Of a stretch of DNA of 37,440 nucleotides, positions 15,625 through 25,000 are shown piece by piece. How positions within the stretch are numbered: the first letter of the stretch is position 1; each line of letters begins with the position of its first letter. The position numbers were made by a program, and so were the translations under genes. The DNA lies in assembly GCF_009923995.1 (NCBI RefSeq), contig NZ_RFSK01000058.1:1-37440 (forward strand), written 5' to 3'. The notes under the pieces were generated by a model that searched no databases, was not told the origin of the DNA, and saw nothing but the letters and a program-made list of their open reading frames with translations. This DNA comes from Janthinobacterium sp. (GTDB lineage: Bacteria; Pseudomonadota; Gammaproteobacteria; Burkholderiales; Burkholderiaceae_D).

Positions 15625-17757
15625 TTACTTGAACGTTTTGCGCGGCGACTTCGGACGCGGTGGCGCAGGCTTGCGCTCCGTCGTGCCGTCATCGAGGCTG
15701 ATGCGCAGCTTCTGGCCCGACACCACGACCGATTTCAGGTGGTCGAGGATTTCCGGCGGCATGCCTTCCGGCAGGTCCAGCACGCTGTAGTTGTCAAAGA
15801 TATCGATGCGGCCGATATGCTTGGCTTCCAGGTTCGCTTCGTTGGCGATGGCGCCGACGATGTTGCTTGGCGTCACGGCGTGCTCACGGCCCACTTCGAT
15901 GCGGTAGGCCGTCACGCCCGGGCGTGGACGCTCCTTCTTCGGCGCGCGCGGTGCCGGCGCGGCGTCGCCCGCGTCCGCTGCCGCGGACTTGGCGGCGAAC
16001 GGCTTGCGCGGCGCGGCTGGCGGCGCCAGGTCCGGCGCGTCGCCGTCGCGGCTGATGCGCAGCTGCTGGCCCGCCACCCACACGGTTTTCAGCTGGTCCA
16101 GCAATTCTTTCGGCATGCTGTCTGGCAAGTCCAGGACGCTGTAGTCGTCATAGATTTCGATGCGGCCGATGTTTTTCGAATCGATGCCCGCTTCATTGGC
16201 GATAGCGCCCACGATATTGCCCGGCTTCACGCCATGCTGATGACCTACCTCAATGCGGAAGGTTTGCATGCCGGCGTCGGCCGGACGCTGGATGCGTTCC
16301 TTTTTCGGGAAGGCCGGGCGCTCGCTGCGTTCGAAGCGGTCGCCGCGCTCGAAACGCTCGTTGCGTTCCGGACGGTCGAAGCGGTCCTGGCGCGCAGGAC
16401 GGTCGTCCTGCCACGTGGCTTGCTCGCGCGCCTTGTTCTTGTCCAGCAGCAGCGGCACATTGCCACGCGCCATCTTCGCCAGGGCGGCGGCGATTTCGAT
16501 GGCGGGAATGTTCTGTTCGCGCTCGAAATCCTCGATCAGCGACTGGAACTGTTCCAGTTCGCCCAGGGCCAGGGTTTCGCTGATCTGTTCCTTGAACTTG
16601 GCGATGCGCACGTCGTTGACGGCCTGGATGGTGGGCAGTTCCAGCATGCCGATCGGCTGACGCGTGGCGCGTTCGATGGAGCGCAGCAAGTTCTTTTCAC
16701 GCGGGGTGATGAACAGAATCGCTTCGCCGCTGCGGCCGGCGCGGCCCGTGCGGCCGATGCGGTGGGTGTAGCTTTCCGGATCGTGCGGCACGTCGTAGTT
16801 GACGACGTGGCTGATGCGCTCGACGTCCAGGCCGCGGGCGGCCACGTCGGTCGCCACGAGGATGTCGATCTTGCCGTCTTTCAACTGCTGGATCGTGCGC
16901 TCGCGCTGCGCCTGCTGGATGTCGCCATTGATGGCGGCCGCCGAGAAGCCGCGGGCTTGCAGCTTGCTGGCCAGCTCTTCCGTGCCCAGCTTGGTGCGGG
17001 CGAAGATGATCATGCCGTCGAACGCTTCCGCTTCCAGGATGCGGGTCAGCGCGTCGAGCTTGTGCATGCCCGACACGAGCCAGTAGCGCTGGCGGATGTT
17101 GTCGGCCGTGCCCGTCTTGGCGGCGACCGTCACTTCGGCCGGGTTCACCAGGTAGGTCGTGGCGATGCGCTTGATGACGGAAGGCATGGTGGCCGAGAAC
17201 AGGGCCGTCTGATGGCCTTCCGGCGTTTCTTGCAAGATGCGTTCGACGTCGTCGATAAAGCCCATGCGCAGCATTTCATCGGCTTCGTCGAGTACCAGGG
17301 TCTTCAGCTTGGACAGGTCGAGCGAACCCTTGTCCAGGTGGTCGATGACGCGGCCAGGGGTACCGACGACGACGTGCACGCCGCGGCGCAGGGCCGACAG
17401 CTGCGGGCCGTAGCTTTGGCCGCCGTAGATCGGCAGCACGTGGAAGCCGGGAATGTGGGCGGCATACACCTGGAACGCTTCGGCGACCTGGATGGCCAGT
17501 TCGCGCGTCGGTGCCAGGACCAGGGCTTGGGGTGAGCTTTGTTTCAGATCAATGCGCGACAGGATAGGCAAGGCGAAGGCGGCGGTCTTGCCCGTGCCCG
17601 TTTGCGCCTGGCCCAGCACGTCGCGGTTCGCGAGCAATAATGGAATCGTGGCCGCCTGGATAGGCGACGGTGTTTCGTAACCGACATCCTTGAGCGCGCG
17701 AACCAGCGGCTCGCTCAGGTTAAGGTCGGAAAATAAGGAAATTGGTGTATCAGACAT
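15625..17757 (-). CDS. deaD: DEAD-box RNA helicase with two DbpA-type RNA-binding domains
   Basis: ATP-dependent RNA helicase (DeaD/CsdA group) of 710 residues, involved in ribosome assembly and RNA turnover, typically at low temperature. The N-terminal motifs are all present: Q-motif (TPSPIQAATIP), Walker A AQTGTGKT (51-58), DEAD (157-160), SAT (188-190) and HRIGRTGR (332-339). After an arginine/aspartate-rich linker (about 447-495) come two copies of the DbpA RNA-binding (RRM-like) domain, at about 497-571 and 614-689, each running from a RIEVG strand through NIVGAIANEA and SVLDLP to LRIS. E. coli CsdA has one such domain. The start at 17757 begins MSDTPISLF and has GAGTGA upstream. Confidence 0.92.
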   Translation of the reverse strand: MSDTPISLFSDLNLSEPLVRALKDVGYETPSPIQAATIPLLLANRDVLGQAQTGTGKTAAFALPILSRIDLKQSSPQALVLAPTRELAIQVAEAFQVYAAHIPGFHVLPIYGGQSYGPQLSALRRGVHVVVGTPGRVIDHLDKGSLDLSKLKTLVLDEADEMLRMGFIDDVERILQETPEGHQTALFSATMPSVIKRIATTYLVNPAEVTVAAKTGTADNIRQRYWLVSGMHKLDALTRILEAEAFDGMIIFARTKLGTEELASKLQARGFSAAAINGDIQQAQRERTIQQLKDGKIDILVATDVAARGLDVERISHVVNYDVPHDPESYTHRIGRTGRAGRSGEAILFITPREKNLLRSIERATRQPIGMLELPTIQAVNDVRIAKFKEQISETLALGELEQFQSLIEDFEREQNIPAIEIAAALAKMARGNVPLLLDKNKAREQATWQDDRPARQDRFDRPERNERFERGDRFERSERPAFPKKERIQRPADAGMQTFRIEVGHQHGVKPGNIVGAIANEAGIDSKNIGRIEIYDDYSVLDLPDSMPKELLDQLKTVWVAGQQLRISRDGDAPDLAPPAAPRKPFAAKSAAADAGDAAPAPRAPKKERPRPGVTAYRIEVGREHAVTPSNIVGAIANEANLEAKHIGRIDIFDNYSVLDLPEGMPPEILDHLKSVVVSGQKLRISLDDGTTERKPAPPRPKSPRKTFK

Positions 17758-18039
17758 GAAATCACTCACAAGTTCGCTCGAATCGCCCAATGCGAAAGAG
17801 TGTAGCCGCTAGTTTACTCTTTACTGGACCTTACCGGGTGGAACGAGGCCGCAGAACGCCGTTTTTTGCGGCATATCGGCCGAAAAAATCCAGAAACATC
17901 GGCGATCCGCACGCAATTGACGCGTGCTTTCGGCAATATTGAACGATACACAACGATGTCCGCGCTGCTCAAATTCCAGGCAGCAACGGTGACGGCGGAC
18001 GCGGCGGCAATGCCGCGCGCGCCCTGCCCGGCGCCGGCC
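17758..18039. promoter_or_regulatory. Helicase upstream region
   Basis: 282 bp with no gene I can support. It contains the helicase promoter and untranslated leader (minus strand) and the 3' end of the haloperoxidase-like gene transcript. A short hairpin with an A/T-only loop, CGCCG-TTTTTT-GCGGC-like, lies near 17857-17873, without the T-tail needed for an intrinsic terminator on the minus strand. No cold-shock-type element is recognisable by eye. Confidence 0.3.
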
Positions 18040-18891
18040 TCAGGTGCGCAAAAACTCCAGCAAGTCCTCGTTCAGGCGGTCCTTGTGCGTCGTCGCCAGG
18101 CCGTGCGGCGCGCCCGCGTAGACGAGCAGCTTGCTGCCGATGATGAGTTCGGCCGTGCGCCGCGCCGAGGCGGCAATCGGCACGATCTGGTCATCGTCGC
18201 CGTGGATCACCAGGGTGGGCACGTCGAATTTGCCCAGGTCCGCCGTGAAATCCGTCTCGGAAAACTGCTTGATGCACAGGTAGGCGGCCGGCATGCCCGC
18301 CTGCATGCCTTGCAGCCAGAAGTGGTCGCGCACGCCCTGCGACGGCGTGGCGCCGGGCCGGTTGTAGCCATAGAAGGCCTCGCTCAAGTCGCGGAAGAAG
18401 GCGCTGCGGTCGGCCTGCACGCCGGCGCGGATGCCGTCGAACACGGACAGCGGCAGGCCCAGCGGATTGTCCGCCGTCTGCAGCATCAGCGGCGGCACGG
18501 CGCCCACGAGCACGGCGCCGGCCAGGCGATCCGTGCCGTGGCGGCCGATGTAGCGCGCCACTTCGCCGCCGCCCGTCGAATGGCCCACCAGGGTGGCGCC
18601 CGTCAAGTCCAGCGCCGTGATCAGCGCGGCCAGATCGTCGGCATAGGTGTCCATGTCGTTGCCCTGGAAAGGCTGGCTGGAGCGGCCGTGGCCGCGCCGG
18701 TCGTGGGCGATGACGCGGTAGCCATGCGAGGCCAGGTAAAACATCTGGTCTTCCCAGGCGTCGGACGACAATGGCCAGCCGTGGCTGAAGACGACGGGCG
18801 GGCCGCTGCCCCAGTCCTTGTAGTAGATCAAGGTACCGTCGGCGGTACGCAGGGTATTGCTCGATTGCACGGTGTGATCGCTGCTGCTCAT
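18040..18891 (-). CDS. Alpha/beta hydrolase, non-heme haloperoxidase type
   Basis: 283 residues, cytoplasmic. The fold signature is [12 protein letters not shown] (oxyanion region) and the nucleophile elbow GHSTGGGEV with S105. The catalytic acid lies in HGDDDQIVP (about D233) and the catalytic His in [10 protein letters not shown] (H263). The [12 protein letters not shown] elbow is characteristic of cofactor-free chloroperoxidase/esterases, which are serine hydrolases with perhydrolase side activity; true halogenation in the cell is doubtful. The start at 18891 has AAGGAG upstream; the frame stays open to 19158 but overlaps the divergent peptidase gene there. No operon partner. Confidence 0.9.
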   Translation of the reverse strand: MSSSDHTVQSSNTLRTADGTLIYYKDWGSGPPVVFSHGWPLSSDAWEDQMFYLASHGYRVIAHDRRGHGRSSQPFQGNDMDTYADDLAALITALDLTGATLVGHSTGGGEVARYIGRHGTDRLAGAVLVGAVPPLMLQTADNPLGLPLSVFDGIRAGVQADRSAFFRDLSEAFYGYNRPGATPSQGVRDHFWLQGMQAGMPAAYLCIKQFSETDFTADLGKFDVPTLVIHGDDDQIVPIAASARRTAELIIGSKLLVYAGAPHGLATTHKDRLNEDLLEFLRT

Positions 18892-19027
18892 GGAACGCTC
18901 CTTGTCGGTGGGCCAGCAGCCATTGTGGCCGCAATCGGCTTGCCCGCGCCGCGCGCTACGCCCAAGCCTTTGCGGTAGAGTAAGATTGCCGCTGCTTTGC
19001 TTTCCCATATTCACTTTTGGAGTTGCC

Positions 19028-20644
19028 ATGCGTTCTACCTTCGTTCTCGCCGCCAGCCTGCTCAGCACGGCCGCCCTCGCCCAGCCCACCGTCGCCGAAG
19101 CGCCGCTGCGCGCCCATTTGTCCTTCCTGGCCGACGACTTGCTCGAAGGGCGCGGCACGGGCCAGCGCGGCGGCGACCTGGCCGTGCGCTACCTGGAAAC
19201 GCAGGCGGCCGTGGCCGGCCTGCAGCCCTTGAAGGATGGCAGCTACCGCCAGGCGCTGACCATCGTCGGCAGCAAGGCCTTGCCATCGAGCAAAGTCACC
19301 TTCAGCGCGGGCGGCAAGACCTTGTCTCCCGTCTTCGGCCAGGACATCGTCTTCGGCGCATCCAACGGCAAGGAACACGTGGCGTTCGACGCGCCCGTCG
19401 TGTTCGCCGGCTACGGCATCCGCGCGCCCGAGGAACGCTGGGACGATTTCAAGGGCATCGACCTGAAGGGCAAGCTCGTCATCATGATGGTCAACGACCC
19501 GCAGCCCACCGCGGCCGAGCCGAACCGCTTTGCCGGCAAATCGCTCACCTACTACGGCCGCTGGGTCTACAAGTACGAGGAAGCGCTGCGCCAGGGCGCG
19601 GCCGGCGTCTTGCTGATCCACACGACGGAATCGGCCTCGTATCCGTGGTCGGTGCCGGCCAACGGCTTCGGCCACGAGCGCTTCAGCCTGGCCGGCGCGG
19701 GCAATGCCATGGAAGGCTGGCTGCAGGAAGATGCGGCGCGCGCCCTGTTCCAGGCGGGCGGGCAGGACCTGGACGCCCTGCGCGCCCAGGCGGAAACGCG
19801 CGAGTTCCGCCCCGTGGCCCTGAATGCCACCGTCAAGGTACAGCTCGACAGCCAGGTGCGCAGCATCGAGCAGTTCAACGTGGCCGGCATCGTACCCGGC
19901 ACGGACCCGCAGCTGAAGGACGAGGCCGTGATTTATTCGGCCCACTGGGACCACCTGGGCAAGGATGACGAAGGCAGTGCGCGCGCGGGCCAGAGCGACC
20001 ACATCTACAACGGCGCCATCGACAACGCCTCGGGCGCGGCGGCCCTGCTGGCCATGGCGCAGGTTGCGGTCAAGCAGCCGGCGCGCCGCACGCAGATCTT
20101 CCTGTGGCCGGCGGGCGAGGAAACGGGCATGCTGGGCAGCACGGCGTACACGCGCGCGCCCCTGTGGCCGCTGGCCAAGACGGCCGCCGACCTGAACCTC
20201 GACAGCATGAATTTCGTCGGCAAGACGCACGACATCGGCGTGGCCGGCGCCGAGCGCAGCAGCCTGTACGCGAGCGCCGCCAAGGTGGCCAAGCGCATGG
20301 GCCTGCGCCTGGCGCCCACCATCCCCGACCTGTCCGGCGCCTTTTACCGGGCCGACCACTTCGCCTTTGCCAAGGCGGGCGTGCCGGCCTTCAACGTGGG
20401 CTCGGCCGTGTTCTCGGGCGACGGCTCCTTCAACTTCGTCAAGGACCCGAAAGCGTCCAGCGAGCGCCTCGTCGCCTTTAAAAAGGATTACCACCAGGTC
20501 ACGGACGAGTACCACCCGTCGTGGGACCTGTCGGGCATGGTGCAGCAGGCGCAATTCACCCTGAACCTGGGCTATGAAGTGGCAAACGACAAGAACTTGC
20601 CTACCTGGAACAAGGGCGAGGCGTTCGGCAAGGTCAAACGTTAA
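19028..20644 (+). CDS. Secreted M28 family zinc aminopeptidase
   Basis: 538 residues with a signal peptide (about 1-18, ending ALA). A PA (protease-associated) domain is inserted in the first half (about 120-270). The M28 di-zinc ligands are all visible: H306 in SAHWDHLG, D332 in [10 protein letters not shown]364/E365 in AGEETGMLG (the first Glu acting as the general base in the family), D392 in LNLDSMN and H496 in DEYHPSWD. It probably trims N-terminal residues of peptides in the periplasm or outside the cell. The start at 19028 gives a clean signal peptide and has GGAG upstream. It is divergent from the haloperoxidase-like gene. Confidence 0.92.
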   Translation: MRSTFVLAASLLSTAALAQPTVAEAPLRAHLSFLADDLLEGRGTGQRGGDLAVRYLETQAAVAGLQPLKDGSYRQALTIVGSKALPSSKVTFSAGGKTLSPVFGQDIVFGASNGKEHVAFDAPVVFAGYGIRAPEERWDDFKGIDLKGKLVIMMVNDPQPTAAEPNRFAGKSLTYYGRWVYKYEEALRQGAAGVLLIHTTESASYPWSVPANGFGHERFSLAGAGNAMEGWLQEDAARALFQAGGQDLDALRAQAETREFRPVALNATVKVQLDSQVRSIEQFNVAGIVPGTDPQLKDEAVIYSAHWDHLGKDDEGSARAGQSDHIYNGAIDNASGAAALLAMAQVAVKQPARRTQIFLWPAGEETGMLGSTAYTRAPLWPLAKTAADLNLDSMNFVGKTHDIGVAGAERSSLYASAAKVAKRMGLRLAPTIPDLSGAFYRADHFAFAKAGVPAFNVGSAVFSGDGSFNFVKDPKASSERLVAFKKDYHQVTDEYHPSWDLSGMVQQAQFTLNLGYEVANDKNLPTWNKGEAFGKVKR

Positions 20645-20660
20645 GACTGTCCACGCATAA

Positions 20661-20688
20661 AAAAACACCGGCCTTGGCCGGTGTTTTT
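20661..20688. terminator. Bidirectional intrinsic terminator
   Basis: AAAAACACCGGCC (20661-20673) pairs with GGCCGGTGTTTTT (20676-20688) with a 2-base centre, giving a GC stem flanked by A and T runs. It works in both directions and sits between the convergent M28 peptidase (ends 20644) and SRPBCC (ends 20719) genes. Confidence 0.9.
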
Positions 20689-20718
20689 ACTGGTCACCTG
20701 CAGTCTGACCCGCAGTGC

Positions 20719-21135
20719 TTAAATCGCCATGATGCGTTTCAGATCGACGAATGCCGTTTCGTACAGGTGCTGGAAGGCGCCGATCATGACCTCTTCCACG
20801 CCCTCGGCCGCGTCGAACTCGCTCGACCATTCCGCCACGCAGGAAGCGCCGCCCGGCTCGCCCGTGACGCGCAGGGTGGAACGGTAGTTCTTGACGGGAA
20901 TCGGTCCCGAGACGATGGTGTAGCTGTAGCTCTTGTCCGCTTCGCTGTAGCTTTGCAGGCGTTCGGCGATGACGGCGCCGTCCGTGGTTTTCAGGCGGCG
21001 CACGCGGCCGCCATGTTCGGACAGGCTGGTCTTGATCGAACTCGACCATTCAGCCAGCGACTGGAAGCCGCCGATAAAATCCCACACGCGTTCGGCGCTT
21101 GCCGCCAATGTTACAGAAACAATTACTTGGGCCAT
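20719..21135 (-). CDS. SRPBCC (START-like) family protein
   Basis: 138 residues, cytoplasmic. The fold is shown by the opening strand VIVSVTLAASAERVWDFIGGF, the following AEWSSSIKTS and the central YSYTIVSGPIPVKNYRSTLRV, as in polyketide-cyclase/dehydrase-like small ligand-binding proteins. The C-terminal helix covers about 108-138. The ligand is unknown. It is transcribed toward the bidirectional terminator at 20661-20688 and lies downstream of the dienelactone hydrolase gene on the same strand, but 152 bp with strong hairpins separate the two stop and start codons, so co-transcription is unsure. Confidence 0.87.
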   Translation of the reverse strand: MAQVIVSVTLAASAERVWDFIGGFQSLAEWSSSIKTSLSEHGGRVRRLKTTDGAVIAERLQSYSEADKSYSYTIVSGPIPVKNYRSTLRVTGEPGGASCVAEWSSEFDAAEGVEEVMIGAFQHLYETAFVDLKRIMAI

Positions 21136-21287
21136 CTTTAATTCGGTTCCTCATCCAGGTTTGCCGGGCGCGGCGCCCGGCCGGCCGGAGTTGCCCGGCA
21201 CAGCCGCTATTTTAGCGCCCATGCAGCTTTGCTGCTGGGCGCGTATCGGCTGGGACATGGCCGGCAGGCCCGCCTGGCGAGGACGTC
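21136..21287. promoter_or_regulatory. Hairpin-rich gap between dienelactone hydrolase and SRPBCC genes
   Basis: Two strong inverted repeats are seen. One is CCGGGCGC-G-GCGCCCGG, near 21167-21183. The other is a 12-bp stem with one bulged base, GCGCCCA-(T)-GCAGC around a TTT loop, from 21215 to 21242. Neither is followed by a T-run on the minus strand, so they may be transcript 3' ends with Rho dependence or processing sites, not classical terminators. The SRPBCC promoter must also be here. Confidence 0.4.
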
Positions 21288-21986
21288 CTACAGATTCTCC
21301 GCCAAGAAAATCAGCGAATTGCCGTGCGCTAGGGCGGCGGCGCGCTGCTGGTAGCTGTCGCGGTGGGTGCAGTTGAAACCGTGTTCGGCGCCCGGATACA
21401 GGTGGATTTCCACGTCCTGCCGGTCTTCGAAGCGCACGGCGATCTGTTGCACGGCTTCCGGCGGAATATGGCTGTCCTGGCCGCCGAAATGCATCAGCAG
21501 CGGCACCTTGATCTGGTCGGCCAGGTCCAGCTTGTTCTGGATGCCGCCGCCGTAGTAGGCGATGGCCACGTCGACCAGGCCCGCCGCGGCCGTCTGGAAC
21601 GACAAACGGCCGCCGAAGCAGTAGCCGATCGCGGCCAGCTTGCCCGTCACTTCGGGACGCGCGCGCAGGGCGGCGATGGTGGCCTTGATATCGCTCAAGG
21701 CGTGCTCGTTGTCGGTCGCCTGCATCAGTTCCACGGCGCGCTTCCAGCCGGCCGCGTCATAGCCCAGCTCGATGTGCGCGCCGGCGCGCCAGAACAGGTC
21801 CGGCACCAGCACCACGTAGCCGTCGGCGGCGTACTGGTCGGCCACGGCGCGGATGTGCTCGTTGACGCCAAAAATTTCCTGCAACAGGATGATGGCGGGA
21901 CCCTTGCCCACGTGCGGCACGGCCAGGTAAGCCTGGAAACTGCCGTCCGGGCCGGCGATATCGATCCACTGCGAAGTTGTGCTCAT
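21288..21986 (-). CDS. Dienelactone hydrolase family protein
   Basis: 232 residues, cytoplasmic alpha/beta hydrolase. The family triad is present: C123 in GYCFGG, D171 in GGQDSHIP and H202 in AEHGFN, with the oxyanion/E37 motif QEIFGVNEHIR. The founding enzyme opens the lactone ring of dienelactone in chlorocatechol breakdown, but many chromosomal members act on other esters or have unknown substrates. No catechol-pathway gene is nearby, so a catabolic role is not implied. The start at 21986 has GGAG upstream; a longer frame to 22076 overlaps the region after the MshQ-like stop and has no signal. Confidence 0.9.
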   Translation of the reverse strand: MSTTSQWIDIAGPDGSFQAYLAVPHVGKGPAIILLQEIFGVNEHIRAVADQYAADGYVVLVPDLFWRAGAHIELGYDAAGWKRAVELMQATDNEHALSDIKATIAALRARPEVTGKLAAIGYCFGGRLSFQTAAAGLVDVAIAYYGGGIQNKLDLADQIKVPLLMHFGGQDSHIPPEAVQQIAVRFEDRQDVEIHLYPGAEHGFNCTHRDSYQQRAAALAHGNSLIFLAENL

Positions 21987-22094
21987 AGAAACTCCAGTCT
22001 GATGTTGGGGGAATGCCACAGCCAGGCATGTTACTGGTTTTTTCCCCCGCCTGCGCCGGCACGCCCAAGCCGGCACGACCGCATTGACAAAGAT

Positions 22095-25000
22095 CTAATA
22101 CAGTTCGCGCAGGTAAATCACGGGACCGGACTTGAACACGCCGAACACGGCGCGTCCCACGGTGCTGGGCAGGTAAGGCAGGCTGCCCACGGAAACATCG
22201 ACGCTGCCCGCCACGCCGGGCGCCAGCAGCACCAGCTGGCCGTTGGGCGATGGCAATACCCCGCTGGCAAAGGTGTAGCTGCCGTTCTGCACTTTCGTCG
22301 CGCCATTGCAGGTGCCCGCACCGAGTCCCTGGCGGCAATTGGCCAGGATCACGCCGGCCTGGGTGAACTGGGTGGCGCTGTCCGATACATTGCCCAGCCA
22401 GCTGCCATTCCAGTATTGCACCTGCACGGGCAGGCGGATCGGCAGGCGCTCGGAACCATAGCTGTTGGGCACCATGATGCGGCCCGTGAGCACGGTCAGC
22501 CGCGCTTCCGTGCCGGCATCGGACGGCGCCGACGTCACGGTGGCGCCCGCATAGGGGGTGGTGGCGCGGAACAGCACGTCGGTCGGCGGCGCCAGCGCGA
22601 CCGTACCGGCCGGCACGGCATATGCGCCGGGAAAGCGGTAGGCGATCTGGCTGCTGGCCACGCCCGTCGTGAAGCTGGCGGGCGCGATGCCCGTCACGGT
22701 CGTTTGCGCCGCCGTGCCGTCGCTGAGCCGGCTGCCCGCCGGCGTCGCCGGCGGAAAGGCCGTCAGGCCCGTGGCGGCATCGTAGGCGCGCAAGGCCACC
22801 TGAGCCGTCAAGGCCGTGTCGCGGCCGTCGAAGTTGAGCGTCGTCCCGTTCGCGGCATTCTGCGCCGTGACGCGCAGCTTGAACGGCTGCTGCGCATAGA
22901 TGAAACTGCCCGCCGCGCAGGACAACGGCGCCTTGCAAGGCATGGGTTCGCTGCCGGGCACCTCCGTGACGAAGTGGTGCGGGATGAATTGCACGCTGTT
23001 GCTGGCGCCCGTGGTAAACGGCGGGATGACGCCATTCACGGCTGGCGGCGCAGCGCCCAGGTAGGTGGCCATCGTCGCCGTGAACTGGATGGTGCCCGCT
23101 TCCGCCCAGCTCAGGTTGCTGGCCGTGCCGATGCCGTTGCCATTATTGAAAGCCAGGCTGCCCGCCACGGCGGGGTTGGCGGCGCCGGAAAAGCTGGGCG
23201 CGACAAATATACGGTCCAGCAACACCGTCTGCGCCGTCGTTTCCCGGCCAAAATTGGCCGTCAAGGCGCCGGCCGCGTTCAAGGCCGACACGCTGATGCG
23301 GGTGGCGGGCGCCACGGGCAGCGCCGCCAGCCCGGCGCGCTGCGGCGTGGCGATGGCGCTGAACACGAAACGCTGGGGACCGACGATGACATTGCCGCTG
23401 CCCGTCATGGTCAGGCCGCTGTCGCTGCCGCTGGTCGAGGCATACGTGGCCGTCAGGCCCAGCGCGCCGGCATCGGCGTACAGCATGTTCGGCGTGGCCA
23501 GGCCGTTGGCATCGAAGGCCAGCTGCACGGCGGCACCGGCCGCGCTGCAGGCGCTGCCCGTGTTGACGGCCAGGGGGATATAGCTGCCATCCTTGTTCTG
23601 TATGCGCGCAGGCAAGGTGCCCGTGCCGGGATTGGCATAGGTGCAGCGCAGCTGCAAGGTCTTGTTCTGGTTGGCAAACAGGGGCACGCAGGCGCGCGGA
23701 TTCGATGCCGATGCCTGCAGCGCGCTGATGGCGATGGGTCCCTCGGCCTCGGCATACCGGGGGATGCCGCTCACCTGCAGCGCGCTGCTGACAAATGCCA
23801 TCTGACAATTGGTCACGCTGCCGTCGACGCTGCTCTTGCAGACCAGCGCTCCCGTCGTCGCCGGCGTGCTGCTCAGGCCCAGGGGGACGTTGCTGGCCGG
23901 CGTGGTCTGCGCCACGCTGGACGTGGCCGTGCCCGTCGCCGGCTGGGTGGCGTTGATTTGCGCCGTCGCGCCGCCCGGCGTCAAGGTGACCTGGGCCGCG
24001 CCCGTGTAGACGGTGCTGCAGGCCGCGTCGGCGCAGGCCGTCACGGTCACGGGCGCGGGCGCGCAGCTGAGCGCCGAGGGCGGATGCGTGATCTGGAAGT
24101 GATGCGGCCCGGCCTGGGTGCTGGGGCCGCATTTCGGTCCCAGCGGATCGGTGTAGGGCCAGCCGCTGTTGTTCGTCACGCAGCTGCACGGATTCGACGG
24201 CGTGTACGCCTTGCACGTGATGGTCTGCTGCACGCGGCCCTGCCAGCCCAGGGTGATGTGGTCGACGAGGGCGTTGCCGGTGATGTAGGCATTCGAGGAA
24301 TCGAGGGTGACGTTGCCGCCCTCCACATTGCCCTTGATGCCGTTGCCGGAAGCAATCGACAAGGAATTGAGGGCCTTCACGTCGCCCGTGACGAGCAGGC
24401 CGGACGCCTTCAGGTCGATGGTGGGCGAGGTCAGGTTGCCCTTCACCTGACTGCCCGAGCCGACGACGAGCGAGGTGCTGGCCGTGATGTCGCCCTGCAC
24501 CTTGCTGTTGGACGCATCGATGCTGACGACGGGCGCCGTCGTGTTGCCCGTCAGGCTGCTGCCCGAACCGAGGCTGAAGGAATTGCTGGCCGTCACGTCA
24601 CCCGTGATCGTCACGCTGGAACTGGTGGTGACGGTGGCGCCGCTGATGGGGCCGGAAATGGTCGAACTGGAACCGATGCTCACGGCGCCCGTGGCCTTGA
24701 CGCTGCCGCTGATGCTGACGTTGGAGTTGGCGCTGATCGAGCCGCCGCTGATGGCGCCGTTCAATACCGAGCCGGAGGAAATGTCGATATTGCCCGTGGC
24801 CGTGATGTTGCCCGTCACCCGCACGGCCGTGCCGCCCAGCGAGACGGATGCGGCCGTGATATCGGCCACGATGTTGTTGTTGCTCTGGCCACCCACCTTG
24901 AAGATGCCGCCCTTGGCCGTCAGGCTGCCGCCCGTGATTCTCAGATTCGGCGTGTTGGTGTTGCTGAAGTCGATATTCTTGTTGGCAGTCAGCGCGGCCG

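Noticed and set aside
15739..17535. A 598-codon plus-strand frame opposite the DEAD-box helicase gene
   Set aside because: Shadow frame; the helicase motifs on the minus strand are complete.
18040..18891. A dedicated halogenation role for the haloperoxidase-type hydrolase
   Set aside because: The GHSTGGG elbow is shared with ordinary esterases and perhydrolases, and no biosynthetic neighbours support halogenation.
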